Source: Gamarada debralockiae (lineage: Eukaryota; Ascomycota; Leotiomycetes; Helotiales; Hyphodiscaceae). Taken from it: a stretch of 64,000 nucleotides of DNA. This document shows, in pieces, positions 1 through 12,198 of this stretch. Location of the stretch: assembly GCA_002803225.1 (NCBI GenBank), contig NXFV01001736.1, positions 114,854 to 178,853 on the forward strand. Direction: 5' to 3'. The position numbers and the translations under genes are program-made. Under the pieces are notes generated by a model. The model saw nothing but the letters and a program-made list of their open reading frames with translations. It was not told where the DNA came from and ran no database searches. Position 1 is the first letter of the stretch, and each line of letters begins with the position of its first letter.

Positions 1-2862
1 TGTCTCTGGCGGTGGTGCCGTATCGACTTCTTCATCGAGAACATTGTGCAAGAGAATTTCGAGAGAGTGAGCGAAGTATTCGAGGCTTTGATATTGCTGA
101 GCGAGATGCAATGCAGCAGATGAATCATATCGAGAGAGGTAGAATCGAAGAACTTGAGGTATAAAGAGGTGGGTCTGTAATTCGGTTAGTGCGGTTTCTG
201 GAGTAAATGTTTCGAAACATACCCTTATCGTAAATCTGAAGAAAGCAAAATTTACGTCGCGTCGTTGAACAATGTCAGGTTCGAGGCCCAAAAGGATGCC
301 CTTTCCGAGCAAGACGGAGAGAGGATAAAAGTCTACAGGAATTGAGACCATGGGAGATAGTTCTCGAGCAAGCTCTGACGGAGCGGATCGAAGCACATCC
401 TGGATATCGGGCCAGACCTTCATGTCGTCGCCTTCGAAGGTCCATAGAGAGTCACGAAGTCCATTTCCTTCATCTTGCGTCTGGTTCTCGCTAGTCGAAC
501 CATTCAATAATGTCCCCGGTTCTCGGGGTGGGCTGGCGAATGGCTGATCTCTCATCAAAGCATAATACTCAACATTTTGCGCGATGACACGCATATCGTA
601 TTTGAGTTTCTGCTCCTCATTGAGCGATGGTTGTAGGAGAACCAGTTTCCCATCAACGAGAAACAAAACGGTCGCGAGAGTAACATCTTGAGATGGATCT
701 CCCTCAAGTAGTTGGTCGTCAGGCAAGATCCAGCTGAGGCCTCTAACTCTGGCAGGCGATCTGACTATTCCATGAAAGGCAATCTGTCCCACTTGCACGA
801 GTTTGATGGTACCAGATACGGCGGTGAAAATGTAGTGATACAATAGGTTGTCGTAGGTATACACCAGTAGGGAGTCTTCCCCTGAGGGTGCAATGAGGAC
901 CACCGGCGCGGGTAAAGCTTGGACGTGAAGCATCAGAGAGCTGTCGAGTGCCGATTCTCGAGAGAAGAGTCGCAACTCAAAAGAATCGCCGGCTTCAACG
1001 GCAGCAACTAGGATATGTTGATGCCAACACATTCCTCCCCTGACTTGAAATTCGTTCTCCATATTTTCATTGACAAAAGTCTTCCACCTACCACTATTGA
1101 TGCTATAATGTGCCAATCCACGACGTCCTGCAACTGCGACATATCTTCCGTCTGCGGATAAGACTGAACATCGCATAGGCCACTGGTCGACCAGATAGCT
1201 TGAGGGGATCTGTGCATTGTGCCACAGAGATGATTCGACCGAGATGGTGGTTAGATCAGGTAAGTCGTAACCTCGATATACCATCAAGCTTGACGTAGTT
1301 TGAAGTAATGTACGGGATATGTTCGCAGATGCGTAACAGCCAGTAATTGCGCTCCTGGCCATCTCTACTGTCCATATGCGATCGTCTTCTCTGCCAATAA
1401 TCAAAATCTCGGATCCGCCTCCCAGCCATGTGGCTTCCTTGACACCATCGAGCCAGCCTTCATCATGTTCCTCGGATATTCTTCTGTCAACTCCGAAGCT
1501 GGTCGCTCCAGGCTTGCCAAAAACACTCCACGTTGCCCAGCCATTTTCATATCCAGCAAAGAGACAGTACCCATCCGGAGAATAAGTCAAGCACGTCAAG
1601 TTGCCCGAGGATTGTTTTGAGACAGACAATTTATGGACGTGCGATGCTGGTATGTTCCCGACATAATCTCTGGCTGTGTAGACTTGGATTGAACCATCTG
1701 CACACCCTATGGCGATTAGAGAAAACCTAGCATTGATCGTCGCCTTGATAGCATTTAAATCAGCGGCGTTGGGTGTATGGAAACAGTAACCCCGGAAGAG
1801 TCTCTGAATCGCATTGGCCTCTTTCTGTGAAGGAAGGCGTTGCACAGCATATGCTCTCCCATCACTTGTGATCCACGTAGATAAGTTCATGGGCCTATCA
1901 TGAATCATCTCCGTCACGTTCGTCTTCTTAGGCAACCACTCCATACGGCTGAAAAGCTCGGTGCTGGTCTGATTTCCAGTACTGTCAGGGTTCCATCTGA
2001 TGCATTGCACCGCTGCAGGTTTTTGGGTCGCCACAACCAGCTCTTCGTCAAGTGCTAATGCTCTTCCAATACCGGCATCCACTTTGATCACCATCCGAAA
2101 TCGTACGCTGACTTCTCGCACTCCACCACCTTCTCCAGGCCCCCAAAGAATTCTATCTCCCCCTTGATTCCTTGCTCCACTGAAATTGCTAGATCTGCGT
2201 GTTTGTCCGCTTGTATGATTCGCAAAATGTGGTCTATAGACGCGTGCGTTTGGATCGGTCGCCAAGGTGTATGTAATGAGGTAGCCATGAGTTGTCTGAA
2301 CGACGAAGATCCCAGAGTCGGGTCGTAGGAGTAAGGATACATTTGGACCGTAGGTACCCAAGGATTTCTGGGATCGCACAACCACAACCAGAATGGCAGT
2401 TGGCTGCACAGAGTATTAGTGATGTTGACGCCACCTTCCTGGGGTCCGTACCTTTGTTTGCCAAACTGTCAGTGAAGTCGACGTTATGACTGCGAAGAGA
2501 TGCCCAGTCCTAGATATCCTCAGCGCCAGCAAAGGCTCCTTGTCTGCTTGTGCTGATCCAAATGCCGGCCCTGATCCATCCTGCCCAATAAATCTCGCAG
2601 ATAAACGTCGTTCATTGTCATGTTCGACTGGCTTTATGCCCGGGGTCATAGGAGTTATAGGAGTCGTAGCTCCAGAAAGCCGTCGTTCGCCATCCTCATC
2701 TCGTCCTCCTTCTGAATCAATGCTTGGGGCATTCAGCAACGATCCACTACCCTCTGTTGTTTCGCGCGACTCGGCATCGTCATCGGACTCGAGAACACGG
2801 TCTCTGGATGCTTTGCTGCTGGTCGCTGCATATATCCGGGGAGCTCCAATGGGCCAGTACAT
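1..2862 (-). CDS. RIC1: RIC1-type guanine-nucleotide exchange subunit (partial, 3' end outside window)
   Basis: Homologue of Ric1, which with Rgp1 forms the exchange factor for Ypt6/Rab6 at the Golgi and supports endosome-to-Golgi traffic. The protein opens with the family start MYWPIGAPRIYA, followed by a low-complexity acidic/Ser insert and then beta-propeller sequence (LALRISRTGHLFAVITS, then SLLLRPDSGIFVVQTTHGY). Exon 1 is 2452-2862; a 48-nt intron (GTACGG to GCAG, phase 0) spans 2404-2451; exon 2 runs from 2403 off the left edge. The last residues in view (around SLEYFAHSLEILLHNVLDEE) match the C-terminal RIC1 domain, so a few hundred residues are missing. I checked the frame at several points of exon 2, not throughout. 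The gene is divergent from TEX1. The family call is secure; a further small intron in exon 2 cannot be excluded. Confidence 0.9.
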
Positions 2863-3421
2863 GGCTATGCAATACCGCCGGATACCTCATTCGTGGAGTC
2901 GCATGCCAGCGATGTGGCACCAGAATACGGCATGAGCAACTGAAGCTCCTATTGTTGTCAATTCATACTGAAGATGTGACTAGCGCGGTTTAGATTCAGG
3001 TACGGGTTAAGAAAGCCCACAGAAATGCAGCTCTGATTGGGCAGAGTTGCCGAGAACGTTGGAACAAGGGTACCTCCATCAAAAGCTTTGTGGATGATGG
3101 GTATCAACCTTCTGTCACACTTTTTACTTCCATTCCTCCACAACTTTACAAGAAGATCAATATTTTTAGCCTGTATTGATCTCCCTTCTCAATCTACAGC
3201 CATTGCCAATTTTGGAGTCATTGTGTCATATTCGCTGCAGATTTCTCGAAGAGGACTTTCCTACTTTGGATAGAAAGCTGGAAACTCTCGCCGCCTCGCG
3301 GGACTAGTAGACACAAAATACAACAGCGACCAAGAAGATACCGAAAATTCCTGACTAGAGAGGTATTGGATCCCGGAGATTACACATTTAAGGGGAGGGT
3401 GAATCGAAGCCAGCACAGGAG
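2863..3421. promoter_or_regulatory. Shared upstream region of RIC1 and TEX1
   Basis: 559 bp between two divergent start codons, so it must hold both promoters and 5' UTRs. I see no gene, repeat or convincing named regulatory site in it. Confidence 0.5.
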
Positions 3422-4894
3422 ATGGCGCCGCTACCGCGACAACGTCAGCACGTCTCGAAAGACAGATTCTCTACACATTTCAGCTCTTTGAGAACCCAAG
3501 CATACCATGATCCAGGATCCTCTCGAGGAGTGGGTTTCCAGAGGTTCGTCTAACAAGCTCTTTCTTATTTTGATATATCTCTCTCAGGTTTCTATTTTAG
3601 GAGGCGAGATGGCAACTAGCACGAGTGTTCTGAGTTTCTTCACAATTTTTGTTCGACAATAAATTCACTCATAACGGAGAAAAGACAATTCCGTCGCCGA
3701 TGGATGTCCTTTTTTGACCTTGTGTTTATGGAAGTGAATTTTCCAAAGTCAGTTCGTCCATCAACGGAGACCTCAAAGACGAATTGTCACGCACAACAAA
3801 AGCTCGGCTATACTTGCAAGTTGTACTATGTCCCAGTCATCAGCTGACCTTCGAATTTATAGCCTGCGGTCGATTTCCTGGAATCCTTTGGGCACTTTGA
3901 TTGCCGCGGGTTCAGCAGATAGAACATTGAGAGTGTAAGATCCCGTGTCCATCACAAATGTTATCTGCTAATGTTGCTACTCACAGTTGGAATCCAGATA
4001 GGCCAAATGTGAAGTATTCGACAGAACTCAAAGGCCATGCCGCAGCAATCGAGAAGGTGGCATTCAACCCCATCAAAGACGCAGAGCTTGCTAGTGTTAG
4101 TAGTGACGGGGTTGTCAAGTTCTGGGATGTACGAACAAAGGCCGTCATCAATGAGGTGAAAGGTCTTGGAGATGCCTTCACCTTGGCCTGGTGTCCAGAT
4201 GGTGAAAGTCTCGTCGTTGGGAATAAGGCACGTTACTCTCACATTAGCTCATTTTCGATGGAGAGCAAGTGACTTTCAGAAATTAGAGATACGGACATAT
4301 TAGTGAACTGACAGCACGAAGGCCGATAACCTCTTCGTATTATCTCCCACCCAATCGACGCCAATCGCCTCTCATCAACAAGCGGTCCAAACGAACCAGA
4401 TGGCATTCTGTTGGAGCGGAAAGAAGATATTTCTGACCACTGGAGAAGGACGAATTAAAATCCTATCCTATCCGGACTTCAAGCCGATTCTTCACACCAG
4501 CTACGACCCCTCCACCCCATTCACCTTGAACGGCCACACTTCCTCTTGCTTGTCAATTGAGATGCAACCTACAGCGCGATTCCTCGCGACGGGCGGATCA
4601 GATTCAATAATAGCCCTCTGGGACACAACCGACTGGATATGCCAGCGCACTTTGATCGACATGACGGGCCCAGTCAGGAGTATCAGCTTTAGTTTTGATG
4701 GAAGTTTCATTGTTGGAGGTAGCGACGAAGGATCTGGACTGGAGATCGCACATACGGAGACTGGAGAATATGTACATACCGTGAAGACGGCAGGGCCATG
4801 TCCGATTGTTGCATGGCATCCGAGCAGGTATTGTCTCGCATATTCCGATGTTGGTAGTCTGAAGATTGTGGGAGTTGATCCAGAAAGGAGGTGA
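3422..4894 (+). CDS. TEX1: THO complex subunit Tex1/THOC3, WD40 protein
   Basis: WD40 beta-propeller subunit of the THO/TREX complex, which couples transcription to mRNA export in the nucleus. Four exons: 3422-3543, 3863-3934, 3987-4227 and 4322-4894, giving 335 aa, close to the roughly 350 aa of animal THOC3. Repeat signatures include SWNPLGTLIAAGSADRTLRV, ELASVSSDGVVKFWD and FLATGGSDSIIALWD. The start at 3422 is preferred over an ATG at 3828 because exon 1 (MAPLPRQRQHVSKDRFSTHF) resembles the conserved fungal N-terminus and joins in phase. Intron 3 (4228-4321) begins GC and ends AG; it is the only junction giving the conserved VVGNKADNLFVL reading, and a CTGAC branch site lies 10 nt before its acceptor. 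Intron 1 (319 nt) is long for this window. Confidence 0.88.
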
Positions 4895-6714
4895 GGAACA
4901 AAAGCCAACAAATCAATATTCGATTTCTAGGAATCTCCACGAAATACCCAATTTACTGGGCATGTGACTCTCAGAGCCATCTACGTTTACAAACCATTTT
5001 TATTTCCCTCATGAGAAATACTCACTGGACTCGTGGCAAGTTGAGAGTTCAAACGTTGCATCATCTGGCAGCTATGATACCATTTGCCGTTTCGTCGTAT
5101 CGCATTACTTGGAAGTGAGACACTAATTGTTCAACCTATCCCAGCGACAGAGAAAAGACATTTTGTATAGATACAAGCTACCCTTGACAGCCAGGAGTTC
5201 GATTGCTCAAGTAGATTGAAGGATCAAGGCTCTAGCGGGCTAAGGTAAGCTCTGCCAGAATTCCTCTTCATTGGACTTCAATGAGCGATTGATATCTTTT
5301 ATCGCAATTAATGCGGCAATGATAAATCCCAGTGGAAGGAAGATACGCGACTCTCCACACCACCCACACAGGTCTTTCTAGCTTCAGCTGTTGCAACTCT
5401 TGATGCGCGGTCATTCTCCCATCTTATTAGCACCCCACTAAAACGAACCCTAAAAAACGATTGGAAAATGCGGATCACTGATCCTCGTTCCAGATGTATC
5501 TCTTTCTCTTTAATTACTAAATTGGTACTTTCGATAGCTTAAGATCCTTCGGTTATTTTAAGATAAGACTTAGAAGAATCGGTGTGACAAAGATTGTGTC
5601 CCAATCATAACCGAGACGGCGGATGTACCTTTCGAAGGAGGGTGTCCAACTTTGAGCATCAGAGGTAGGTATCTATCATAGCCTTTGACACGAACTCACG
5701 TGGATTCGATCCACGAATTCCACGAAAGGACACGTTGTTCTTGTCACTGAAAAAGAAAGCATGTCTTTGACCTCGGCACCTCAAGGCAAACTCATGGCGT
5801 CGTGGAATGAACGTCATCCCACCAAGCCATCAAGCCCATTCGTCTTCGAGAAGGGTTCTTTGGGTTTTCTTTTGTGCAATCGAAAACGGGCGGGCAGGGT
5901 CGGACAGATATTAAGCCGACTCGATACGGCCGGAATTCGGCGGGGTAGAATTAGAGAACCTGACCGCTCCCCTTGATTTGGCAAATATCCCTCCACAAGG
6001 CTGAGGTGGTCGCTTCGGGCAAGCAATCAAAGAAGCACGGGCAAGGATGCTCGCAAAGGAGGGCCCTAGCTTACGGAATCAAAAGCTGGTGCCTTGAGGG
6101 GTCTTGGCTTTTGTGGGATGGAACGATCATCCGTCTGAATCATTTTTTGGAGGTGCATGGGATTTGAGATGCATCAAATCAATTCATTCGAACACTGCCA
6201 CACATACCACTTGGTTGCGGGAATCGAACCTTTTTGATCCTGCTATCGCGTCCTTTTCCTCGCGATCTCATATCTGAGGCTGCTTCTTCTCCTGATCAAA
6301 CTTCTTAAGAAACAATAAACGTCTTGCCACGTTGAGTTTGAGTTGAGGCGGAATAGAACCTCAATTAGCGAGCCCCGACGATAAACGCTCGACCTTGGCA
6401 GGGCGCCAACACAGCTCTTTGGGAGTCTCTGTGTTCGAGAGAGATTGTGTTGAAGGATTGGTTTGTAACTGGAAAAGCAGTGGCGAATTATCAGATCCCA
6501 CCAACCGCCGAATGCGAACTAGAATTGTACGGCTTTCTTTAAGGCGAAGCTTGTGAGCGGCACAGCAATTGTACGAGATATCAAACATTCTCGACGAGGA
6601 GCTGGGCTCTACATGGGAATTCGCGCAACGAAGGACAGGGATTAATAGGGATACAAGAAGGCTGGAAGCAGCGCAACCTTGTCCGGACTGCGACAGAAAA
6701 CATCAGTCGAGAAT
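4895..6714. other. Intergenic stretch upstream of the Zn2Cys6 regulator
   Basis: 1.8 kb without a convincing gene. It holds one MITE copy (5100-5316, listed separately) and presumably the TEX1 terminator and the promoter of the regulator. Short open frames here show no family signature or splice logic. Confidence 0.6.
5100..5316 (+). mobile_element. MITE copy 1 (about 217 bp, TA-type target site)
   Basis: Near full-length copy of a non-autonomous element also found inverted at 22597-22806. Shared internal landmarks, in order, are TTTTGTATAG, a CCAGGAG block, AGCGGGCT and GAATTCCTCTTCATTG. The ends are imperfect inverted repeats, TCGCATTACTTGG on the left and the complement of CAATTAATGCGG on the right. 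TA precedes the left end; CA follows the right end, consistent with a mutated TA duplication. No coding capacity. The superfamily (Tc1/mariner-like) is inferred from the TA target only. Confidence 0.75.
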
Positions 6715-9700
6715 ATGTCATCCGCCTCCAACACCCCTCCGGAAGGGTACTTCAACGATCTTTCTCGGCCGACGGGCAACAACGGACGAAATAAACGACA
6801 GAGAAGTCCGGCTGGCGAGACAAATGGAAATGCAGAAGCTGCGAGTGGAGGAGATTCGAATGTACCCAAGCCGAAGAGAATAGCGTGTATCATATGTAGG
6901 AAGAGGAAGCTCAAGTGCGATGGATCCAAGCCAAGCTGCTCAACATGTACGAGATTGGGGCATAGTTGCGCGTATGATGAAGTACGGAGAAAGTCTGGAC
7001 CAAAGCGAGGCTATGTGAAAGCGTTGGAGGAGAGATTGAGTAAGCAGTGGTCATGTTCCCGTTGTGGCGCCGCAAGTGCTAATGTACCTCTCTTCTCACA
7101 GAACAAGTCGAGACGTTGCTCAAGACCCAAGATCCTCCGGCCACATCACCAGATTCAGCACCAACGAGCTTCGCTAGCGGGCAAAGCAATGTCAGCGGAG
7201 TTGGATTGCGAACTGTTCCTGCTACGGATTTCAACATCACCAACCCCTCCATCGGAATTGTCGGTGGAGTGACTGACGAACGCTGGCGTTTCAATGGCGA
7301 ATCACCACAGCCCCCTCTGGACGATATGGCATTTCCTACGGACATAAACATGGGGATGGGCCTCGATGACAGTACTTTCACCTGGGAAATGATCGGACTC
7401 GGTCTTGAGGAGCCTCTACCTCCTCAAGAGACAATTGATGAATTGTACGTGAATCATCCCGACAATTTACTGAATCAATCGCTGATATGAGATATTCAGA
7501 CACCAAATCTACTTCGACAAAATCCATCCATCAGTTCCAATGATACACAAATATCGATATCTTGCAGCCATGAACCTGTAAGTACTAGGAGTCTCTTGAA
7601 TACATTGTTACTGCTTATTTGGGCCGTGATTTAAGAGTTTTTCTCTCAGCCACACTTTCTCATCGTTGGCATTGGAATTTTTGTTACCATATATTCTCTT
7701 TTGGCGTTTATAGTGTTGCTGTTGTATTCGATGATCAAACTGACTGAAAGACGATCAGTTCACCGAATCAGCGCCCCCCAGTCGCATTGCGATATGCCAT
7801 GTGGACTCTTGCTGCATCCGTAACGGAGAAGTTCATGGATCTCAGGGATCACTTCTATCAACGATCTCGAAAGTACATGGAGAGTGACTATTTGAAAGGC
7901 CACGGTGAACACATGATATCTATCGCGCATGCTCAGACACATGTTATTTTGGCGTCCTACGAGTTCAAGATGATGTACTTTCCCAGAGCGTGGATGAGCA
8001 CCGGTTCTGCTATCCGTCTATGTCAAATGTGAGTATTGTCCAGCCAGCATAGACAATTAAGCATGCTGACTCTCTAAAGGATGGGTCTACACCGACTAGA
8101 TGGCGCAGGTTTGGATGTCAAACAATGTCTTCCTCCCCCTCGAGATTGGACAGAGAGAGAAGAGAGACGCAGGACATTCTGGATGGCGTTCTGCGAAGAC
8201 CGTTATGCCAGTATCGGAACAGGCTGGCCAATGACCGTTGATGAGAAAGACATCCTTACAGATCTACCCGCATCGGACGAAGCTTTTGAGATGAGCAAGC
8301 CAGAACGGACACTATCACTTACAGATACCATGAGCCCTTCCGGAGCTTCCAAGCTATCGGCATTTGGAGGAATTGTGTTTATGGCATGTCTTTTTGGAAG
8401 GAATCTCATCCATTTACATCGCCCGGATGCTGATGACCGCGACAACGATCTCAATGGCGAATTCTGGAAGCGTCACAGGAATATGGACAACATCTTACTC
8501 AACACTTCGCTGTCCATGCCATCACATCTCAAATTGCCAAATGGCCTTTCCAATCCGAATATCGTCTTCACGAACATGAACATCCATACATCTACGATCT
8601 GCCTCCATCAAGCTGCCATTTACAAGGCCGACAAAAACCGCCTACCGGCTTCGATCAGCGCAGAGAGTAAAGTGCGATGTATCACAGCAGCTAACGAGAT
8701 CGCAAGTATCATGCGCATGATATCTCACATGGATTTGTCATCAGTAAGTACTTGAAAATACCGGCTTTTGACCCGACTAACCTTTTCAGATGAATCCATT
8801 TATATCCTTCTGCCTATATGTTGCGGCTCGCGTTTTTGTGCAATATCTGAAGAGCAGACCAGATGACAGCCAAACTGGGGATTCGCTAAGATTTCTCCTC
8901 TCCGCTATGAACGCCCTGAAAAGAAAGAATCCCCTGACGGAGTCCTTCTTGGTTCAATTGGATGTTGATCTGGAAGGGCTTGGTATGCGAAATCCGAAGT
9001 ACAAATCGATATTCGCATACAGTGAAGATAATGTAAGTACTCAAATCCTCTATTAGACGTACAAAAGCTAATGAACAAAGCTGGGTCTGTCGAGTGCGAA
9101 GATGCCTACAATAGGAGGCGGCCCGAATCGCAGCATCTTTCGAAATGAATGCAATTTTATGAAAGTCCCTGAAGATGCGCCAAATCCAATGGATAACAGC
9201 CCGACAGTTACTACAGATACTGCGAATGACTTTCGCCGCGGCTCGGATCCAACTTCTGGAACAAGTGACCAACCTAATTGGATCCCTCTTCCGGATCATG
9301 CACCTAACCATCAAGGACAAGACGTTCAGCGCACAATGCAAGGACTGGCTCTTGGCTCGGGACCGAGAGCCACTTTTGGATCTGGAGATTTGAGCAGTGG
9401 AGGATACAGTGAAAGCAGCAATAACGACACTAGCCTATCTCCAAACACAGGCAACTCAGGCTCAGATCGACCAACACCCAACTCGACTACTCCTTCAGAA
9501 CCACGAGGGAATCTCCAACCTGGACAGACCTCAGGAGGCACTTCTTACGAGACCAGCCCCGCATCCTCGCATAATGCTCGTGTGCCACCGGCTACGGATA
9601 GTCGATCGATGTCTTCTTTCTTTTCTACGCAACCAGATTACACCGGTATATCTGCCACTGGTATTACCGATAATAATGCTTTCACCATGCCAGAGACACC

Positions 9701-9845
9701 TGGAAGGGACTTCCAAGTACCTCCTGGGTGGGAGATGAGCGGCCAGACTACAGGACTGACGCCTGTGGGAGAAGGAGTCTTTAGACAGCTTATGGGACTG
9801 GGACCAATGGATACCATGGATCTTGGATGGGAAGGAGGATCTTAG
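6715..9845 (+). CDS. Zn(II)2Cys6 transcription factor with fungal-specific middle homology domain
   Basis: Predicted nuclear transcriptional regulator of 895 aa in seven exons: 6715-7039, 7102-7444, 7500-7577, 7759-8028, 8080-8743, 8790-9032, 9081-9845. All introns are GT-AG and phases agree. The zinc cluster has cysteines at residues 58, 61, 68, 75, 78 and 85 (CX2CX6CX6CX2CX6C), followed by the linker SGPKRGYVKALEERL and a short coiled-coil (KQVETLL). The central part has fungal_trans-type sequence: HQIYFDKIHPSVPMIH, YAMWTLAAS, MGLHRLDGAG and REERRRTFWMAFCEDR. The C-terminal 250 residues are Ser/Thr/Pro/Gly-rich and end in an acidic, aromatic tail that could be an activation region. The ATG at 6715 is the first in frame. 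I do not recognise the subfamily, so targets are unknown. Confidence 0.9.
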
Positions 9846-10948
9846 AGACGAACATTTTCAGTCAATTTCTACGATGGTACATAGGGAAAATTCTACTCGG
9901 ATAACGAGGAGTCACGGGGTTTGATCTGGACTCGGAGGAGGCTTTTGGGACAGGAAATGAAGCCCCTTTCTTCATTCTGTTCAGTGTACATATATTTGTA
10001 CATGATACCATTCGCTTGACGGGCGTTCATTTCCAGCATGTAACACCATATAGGGAAGGATTTCGGATTGGCTACATCCTACTCATGTCTAATAACCACG
10101 GCCATCAGTTCATCAAATCAAGTTTATAGAAAGGAATCAAACATATCATGATACTATTTTCGCGCGTCGATCCCTGAACCTTAAAATGTATAACGAATAG
10201 CAACCCGTCTCCCAACAATAGCATTTCCCACCTCTGAATCTGTGAAACGTGGTATTCAACGTTCAGCCCAAAAAGCCACTGCTCCCCGATCGGGATGCAT
10301 TTCGCGAGCCTGACATGGGGGTTGGTGGAGTTGAAACGTTGTAACGCCAACGGCTGTATGCAGCCGCCCTCCCAGTCCTCTTTCCTCGCACATGCGAGCA
10401 AGCAATCCAGCATCTAAAGTCCGTCAAAGCACAATCGTGTGACCGTGGTCTGCTTTCCTTTTCTTGGGAGACGACGAAGCGGGATAAGGTCACGCTTCCG
10501 ACTTCGGAAGCGGTACAAGGAGGCAGGTAGAGCTGAGGGGGTGTATGTTTAGGAGATCGTCGAGGGTTTGGAGAAGGATGACCCGACTCGTAAGTGACCC
10601 TATGAATAGCCATACAGTACTGGGGTCACCGATGCGTGTCGACTAATAAGATTAAGCATATTCTTTGACGTGCAATCTCCAGCAATCAGATAATTGGGTT
10701 TACTCGCCAAGATATCCCAAGTTAGGGCTGGGCAGCGTTTTGACATCTCCGCGGCTGTACTAGGTACTTGAGGTTTTTGGGTCGGGAGGAATGTTGGGGA
10801 TGTATTGGTACATGGTGTTGGTGCCCTTCTAATTTTATACAATTGTACATGGAGGTTCAGAAGATCTGGATGCGAAGAACGAATAAGAAATCCCCGGACC
10901 AGATCTCGGAAAGTCTTTGGTACTCGGTGCGCTCGGTATTCTGCTCCC
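9846..10948. other. Intergenic, convergent 3' ends of the regulator and uL2m
   Basis: About 1.1 kb between two convergent genes. Short open frames exist on both strands but lack any recognisable domain. The only structure I can point to is the inverted repeat at 10493-10512. Confidence 0.55.
10493..10512. repeat. Perfect 9-bp inverted repeat with 2-nt spacer
   Basis: CGCTTCCGA-CT-TCGGAAGCG. It could form a small hairpin, and its core CCG-N4-CGG has the everted CGG-triplet layout that some zinc-cluster regulators bind. It lies about 650 bp 3' of the Zn2Cys6 gene; function is unproven. Confidence 0.45.
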
Positions 10949-12198
10949 CTACTTCTTGGACCTCCGCTTTCCTTGATTCCGCACTCGTTCGGCCACAACC
11001 CATTTGTTTGGATTCCGTACTTTTCGGGTCTTGTATCCTCCTTTGGCCTACAAAGGGCGTTAGTTATCTTCCTTTAACGGGATCTTTCGCAAAACTTACA
11101 GGCATGCCCCATGGGCTGACGGGATGCACGTTACCCTTAGATTTCCCTCTTCCACCACCATGAGGATGGTCAGCTGCATTAGATTAGATCTATGACTCTG
11201 AGCTTAAGCTATGGTAGGAAGGACTAACCGGCGTTCATAGCCAAACCTCTAACTGTTGGTCGAATATTCAACCATCTCTTTCGTCCAGCCTTACCAAGCT
11301 GCGTGTGTTGGTAATGGGGATTGCTGGCGACGCCTACAGTAGCGCAGGCATCTCTGCTGACTCTTCGAATTTCGCCACTCTGTAGTCGGATAGTAACGTA
11401 TTTTTGGGAGCCGCTGCTGCCCTTCGTCGCATCGTCGTCTTTGGATACGACGATTGCGTAGGTTCCAGCGCTGCGGCAGAAGACGGCCCCTCGACCCTTC
11501 GCTGAGCCAACGTTGTAGATCATCGTTCCGACGGGTATCATATGCACTGGTAAGCAATTACCTCGCCAGGCGGTCTTTGCTGCCAGAACACCGGGATCAA
11601 TGACTCCTCCCATACTCTCCAAGAGGTCTTTTGGAACTCCAGCCCGATAGCTTTGGACTACGTCTCCTGCTCTCATGCCCTCCGCTGCAACGATGTAGCT
11701 CTTTCTTCCTGTAGCTTCTTCATTGAGGAGTGCAATGTGTGCGGTTCGGCCTGGATCATGCTCAATGCGCTCAACAGTGTGCTTTCCAGGCGTCATACGA
11801 TCGAAGTCTACCGTCCGTATTCTTCTCTTGTGACCACCTCCTCTATGTCTGATTGTGACTCGGCCGCTATTATTCCTTCCTCCCTTTCCGTGTCCCTTCT
11901 TTCGGAATGTCAGTGGGAGAAACGGTCTTCCTTTCCATAGATGGTCGTTTATGGGTCTTTTGAGATGTCGCACACCGGGCGTTCGGGGCTTATAGGTTCG
12001 TAACATGAATCTGGCATTGCTATCGTCGACAATTGCCGGTGGGGCGAATCCAGAGGTTGTTGCTGCAATTGAGGGAGGAGGTTGGAGATCCACAGGCTCG
12101 ATTACTGTGGCATACGTTCGAGGTAGGTGTTGGCTTATGGGGAGAGATCTGCGTATTGCCCTGGAGGACTGCCATAGCAGTGACCGTGGCTGTAACAT
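10949..12198 (-). CDS. RML2: Mitochondrial large-subunit ribosomal protein uL2m
   Basis: Core 50S-type protein uL2 of the mitoribosome, near the peptidyl-transferase centre. Three exons on the minus strand: 11229-12198, 11100-11173 and 10949-11047, 380 aa. The N-terminus ([18 protein letters not shown]) is a basic mitochondrial presequence. Family blocks seen: [53 protein letters not shown], and in the last two exons [14 protein letters not shown], the conserved peptidyl-transferase-proximal segment, then [18 protein letters not shown]. The ATG at 12198 is the first in frame; the open frame continues upstream without an ATG. Introns are 51 and 52 nt with GT-AG ends. Divergent from the cyclin gene. 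Confidence 0.95.

Noticed and set aside
6195..6290. T-arm-like GGTTCGATTCC on the minus strand
   Set aside because: The flanking bases do not form a 5-bp T stem and no D or anticodon arm can be drawn.
10105..10940. Several 70-130 codon open frames between the Zn2Cys6 gene and uL2m
   Set aside because: No domain, no consistent splice structure, and overlapping frames on both strands.
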